Translations under genes and position numbers: made by a program
NCBI GenBank assembly: GCA_018814045.1
Contig: JAHJAR010000303.1
Coordinates: 1-48,168, forward strand
Length of the DNA: 48,168 nucleotides
DNA from: Planctomycetota bacterium
GTDB taxonomy: Bacteria > Planctomycetota > Phycisphaerae > UBA1845 > Fen-1342
Reading direction: 5' to 3'
Part shown: positions 45,798 through 48,168 of the stretch, one piece after another
Position numbering within the stretch: the stretch's first letter is position 1
Layout: each line of letters begins with the position of its first letter
The notes under the pieces: model-generated
What the model was told of the DNA's origin: nothing
Database searches by the model: none
The model's input: the letters and a program-made list of their open reading frames with translations, nothing else

Positions 45798-46682
45798 GTG
45801 GAACCGTTGGCCATCGACAGGCTGAGCAATGCCGATTCGTTCCCCCTCGGCCTGATCGCCGGCGAGGGCACGTTCCCCAAGCTCGTCGTCGCTGGGGCAC
45901 AACGGGCCGGCCGGCGGGTGGCCGTGGTGGCCCTGCGCGGCTCGGCTGACCCGGGGCTGCGCGAGTTGGCGGATCGGTTCTGCTGGCGTGGCGTGGTGCA
46001 GCTCGGGGCGTGGATTCGGGCCTTCAAGCGGGCCGGCTGCCACGAGGTAATCATGGCCGGCCGCGTACGCAAGACGGAGATGTTCGCCAGCCCGCGCTGG
46101 CTGCAATGGTTGCAATACCTGCCTGACCTGACCAGCATACGCGTGTGGTATTTCCACGCCCGCGACAAGCGCAACGACACGCTGCTGGGCGCCGTCGCGG
46201 ATGAGATGCAGCGCCGAGGACTGACCTTGGTCGACTCGACGAAGTACTGCCCCGAAGCCCTCGCCGAAGAGGGTGTGCTCACACCCGGCGAGCCACCCCC
46301 GCAAGTTCTGGCGGACGCTGAGTTCGCCTGGCCGCTGGCGAAGCAGATCGCGGCGTTGGACATCGGGCAGTCGCTGGCGGTCAAGGAAAGAGAGATCATC
46401 GCGGTCGAGGCGATCGAGGGGACGGATAAGCTGATCGCCCGGGCGGGCGAGCTTTGCCCGCAGGGCGGCTGGACGCTGGTCAAGGTGGCCAAACCCGAGC
46501 AGGACATGCGTTTCGACGTGCCAACCATCGGGCCGACCACGATCGAGAATCTGCACCGGGCCAAGGCCGCCGGTTTGGTGGTCGAAGCGGGCAAGACGCT
46601 GGTGCTGGAACGGGAGCAGACGCTGGCACTGGCGGTACGGTACCGTGTCGCGTTGCTCGCGCGCGCCAGTGCGCGGGGGTAA
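45798..46682 (+). CDS. lpxI: UDP-2,3-diacylglucosamine diphosphatase, LpxI type
   Basis: 294 aa. It hydrolyses UDP-2,3-diacylglucosamine to lipid X, the role LpxH plays in E. coli. Family segments: PLGLIAGEGTFPKLVVAGAQ, HEVIMAGRVRKTEMF, NDTLLGAVADEMQRRGLTLV, then AVEAIEGTDKLIARAG and DVPTIGPTTIENLHRAKAAG in the second domain. The start is uncertain between GTG at 45798 and TTG at 45807; the latter has AGGTGGA in front. It is the functional neighbour of lpxD. Confidence 0.93.
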   Translation: MEPLAIDRLSNADSFPLGLIAGEGTFPKLVVAGAQRAGRRVAVVALRGSADPGLRELADRFCWRGVVQLGAWIRAFKRAGCHEVIMAGRVRKTEMFASPRWLQWLQYLPDLTSIRVWYFHARDKRNDTLLGAVADEMQRRGLTLVDSTKYCPEALAEEGVLTPGEPPPQVLADAEFAWPLAKQIAALDIGQSLAVKEREIIAVEAIEGTDKLIARAGELCPQGGWTLVKVAKPEQDMRFDVPTIGPTTIENLHRAKAAGLVVEAGKTLVLEREQTLALAVRYRVALLARASARG

Positions 46683-46751
46683 GCGGCGATCTTCGGCAGG
46701 GGTTGAAGCGCCGGTCTCTCAACGCTGAATTGTGGCCCGCGTTTGGCGGAT

Positions 46752-47237
46752 ATGGAGCGCCGGGCGGTGGATGCTCTGCATGGGGCTGGGCGAATGCGCG
46801 AATGGCTCGAAGCTCACAAGCCGGCGGCCTCACGCCGGGTACACGTGTTGCTGGCAGCGTTGATGTGGAGCGTGGTGGGTGCGGTATTGCTCGCCTGTGG
46901 AGCACGCTGGGTTTTGGTCAGCGGCGGACCGGAAGCGCTGCCGCTGGTCTTGCTGGCCGTAGCGCTCGGGTTCTTCAAGAGCCGCCTGGCCCTCGATCGC
47001 GCCGCCGAGCGGATCGTGGTTCGGATCAGCACGCATGACGACCGGCGCTGCATCGGTGGCTTTCTTTCGTGGCGAACGTGGGGGTTAGTGGCGGTAATGG
47101 TCGTCAGCGGTCGCGTGCTGCGCACATACCTGCTGGCACCGATCGTTGCCGGCCTCGTGTACACGGCAGTCGGGTCTGCGCTGGTTATTGGTTCGCGCGC
47201 GCTGTGGCGTGGCTACCTGCGCGAACCTATGCCGTAG
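46752..47237 (+). CDS. Small four-helix membrane protein
   Basis: About 161 aa from the ATG at 46752; an alternative ATG at 46794 (MREWLEAHKP) would remove 14 residues and may be the true start. Four hydrophobic segments: VHVLLAALMWSVVGAVLLA, ALPLVLLAVALGFF, TWGLVAVMVVSGRVL and LVYTAVGSALVIGS. The loop between helices 2 and 3 is charged (RAAERIVVRISTHDDRRC). It lies 69 bp after lpxI on the same strand and may be cotranscribed. Family not recognised. Confidence 0.65.
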   Translation: MERRAVDALHGAGRMREWLEAHKPAASRRVHVLLAALMWSVVGAVLLACGARWVLVSGGPEALPLVLLAVALGFFKSRLALDRAAERIVVRISTHDDRRCIGGFLSWRTWGLVAVMVVSGRVLRTYLLAPIVAGLVYTAVGSALVIGSRALWRGYLREPMP

Positions 47238-47273
47238 GCAGGCCGCGCGTGAGTCTGAGTTGGTCGAGCCAGG

Positions 47274-47306
47274 TGCCCCGTCCCGCGCGGCGGGAGAGAC
47301 GGGGCA
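47274..47306. terminator. Hairpin between convergent genes
   Basis: TGCCCCGTC and GACGGGGCA form a perfect 9-bp stem with a 15-nt GC-rich loop, between the stops at 47237 and 47329. It may serve both genes. No T-tract is present. Confidence 0.5.
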
Positions 47307-47328
47307 TCAGAGTTCAACTGCTGGCATG

Positions 47329-47946
47329 CTATTGCCGTTGCAGCGTCGCGGTGCAGTTGATCTGCTGCGTGTACGTCGAGGTTTGCTCTGTCCCACCAAA
47401 CGTGAAGGTCTGTGTAATGTCATACGCAGCCAGCGAGGTGTACGTCATCGTGTCGCCGCTGACCACGGTGTCGTACGTCTGGGTCCCCGTGCTTTGCTGA
47501 GCCAAGCTCTCGCTTGACACAGTCATCGTTATGTCGATGACCACGTGCGCACTCGTGGACGTGTAGGTTGCCTCGCGCACTGTGGCGCTCCAGGTCGTGG
47601 TGTATTCCTGCCCGTTGAGCGTCATCGTTGACGTCCAGGATGTATGAGCACCTTGCCGGTTGACCTCGATCGGTTCGGCCGTACCCCCGCTGAGCGCCGC
47701 GACCTGCAAGTTCGCCGGGAGTCCATTCGCATCGTATGTTGTTGTGAACTCATTTTGCATCGTCATCGTGGTCGGTTCCTGCCCTTCACGGGTGATCGTG
47801 AACGTGCAGTCCAACATCCCGTGCCAGGTCCCCGTGATCGCCAGGGCGCTCAGCGCATCCGTGGGAACCGTGCCCGGGCAGCCACCCAGACAGCCCGCCA
47901 GTGCGGTTGTTGCCAGCAGAATCGCGCTAGACTTGATCGTGCGCAT
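47329..47946 (-). CDS. Hypothetical lipoprotein
   Basis: 205 aa. The signal peptide IKSSAILLATTALAGCLGGC carries a lipobox (LAGC, Cys19), so it is probably attached to a membrane. The mature part is Thr/Ser-rich and predicted to be beta-strand, with repeated EYTTTW, ATYTSTS, DTMTYTS and TSTYTQQ segments, as in a lipocalin-like or beta-barrel fold. Two mature Cys (DCTFTI and NCTATL) could pair. The ATG at 47946 is preceded by GGGAGGAA. Family not recognised. Confidence 0.7.
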   Translation of the reverse strand: MRTIKSSAILLATTALAGCLGGCPGTVPTDALSALAITGTWHGMLDCTFTITREGQEPTTMTMQNEFTTTYDANGLPANLQVAALSGGTAEPIEVNRQGAHTSWTSTMTLNGQEYTTTWSATVREATYTSTSAHVVIDITMTVSSESLAQQSTGTQTYDTVVSGDTMTYTSLAAYDITQTFTFGGTEQTSTYTQQINCTATLQRQ

Positions 47947-48039
47947 TGCGTTCCTCCCAATGTAGATTTTCACAGGGCGGTTGGGGGGCACATCGCCCCG
48001 CATAAGCACCGCGCTCCGCAAAACGGCCTTCCTGATTCT

Positions 48040-48168
48040 CTACGTCACTCCGGTTGTTAACTCCTTGTATGTGACGGCCTTGCGGTCGAGTGCCGCGACG
48101 ACCAGGCGGTCGAAGAGGTTGGCTTCGAGCCAGCGGCGGTTGGCTCGGTAGGTGAACTCGGCGAGGTA
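48040..48168 (-). CDS. C-terminal end of an IS1595-family (ISXO2-like) transposase, partial
   Basis: The minus-strand frame entering at 48168 reads YLAEFTYRANRRWLEANLFD then RLVVAALDRKAVTYKELT and stops at TAG. The pattern Y-L-x-E-F-x-[FY]-R-x-N-R-R...LFDRL...YKELT is the end of IS1595/ISXO2-type DDE transposases. The rest lies beyond the window. Terminal inverted repeats could not be identified between 47947 and 48040. Confidence 0.65.
   Translation of the reverse strand, partial: YLAEFTYRANRRWLEANLFDRLVVAALDRKAVTYKELTTGVT

Overview
This 48 kb, high-GC window looks like the chromosome of an uncultured planctomycete. The evidence is a DUF1559-type prepilin with a perfect H-X9-DG motif, small membrane proteins ending in a CxNCGYxL...CPECG zinc ribbon, an EF-Tu whose switch I lacks the usual ARGIT sequence, a long SecE, lipid A genes (lpxD, lpxI) showing an outer membrane, and short dispersed repeats of a kind I associate with planctomycete genomes. 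The class cannot be fixed from this window.

Layout. 1-3.05 kb: MmeI-like fused restriction-modification enzyme (minus) cut by an in-frame TAG. 3.4-11.4 kb (plus): a radical SAM protein, a lipoprotein of the endonuclease/exonuclease/phosphatase fold, xylulokinase, biotin ligase, and a membrane protein with a methyltransferase-like tail. 11.5-15.5 kb (minus): gamma-glutamyltransferase and a DUF2961/GH172 glycosidase. 15.8-18.8 kb: zinc-ribbon membrane protein, a repeat-bearing 0.9 kb gap, rubrerythrin, a frameshifted rubredoxin-like gene and a zinc-ribbon protein. 19.1-22.1 kb: topA with six zinc ribbons. 22.5-29.2 kb: tRNA-Leu, a DUF456 protein, a tandem retropepsin-like protease, a TIGR03960-type radical SAM protein, and a tight cluster of a B12-type radical SAM enzyme between two four-helix membrane proteins. 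29.4-33.3 kb: prepilin-like protein, PocR-GAF-PP2C phosphatase and a DUF4097 lipoprotein.

33.6-39.5 kb (minus) is a translation cluster read as tRNA-Thr, tuf, rpmG, tRNA-Trp, secE, nusG, rplK, a 76-aa unknown gene, rplA, rplJ, rplL. It starts from a near-consensus sigma-70 promoter at 39470-39497 and is not followed by rpoBC. 39.8-48.2 kb holds a DUF3352-like protein, uvrB (with an in-frame TAG that cuts off its UVR domain), lpxD, lpxI, a small membrane protein, a lipoprotein and the end of an IS1595-type transposase.

The strongest observations are the two in-frame amber codons in otherwise intact genes (233-235 and 42477-42479), a one-base frameshift in the rubredoxin-like gene, a dispersed repeat that has entered the restriction-modification gene as three in-frame copies, and the coupled 76-aa gene between rplK and rplA. 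TAG is the ordinary stop of many genes here, so codon reassignment is unlikely. No CRISPR array, rRNA or prophage was seen.
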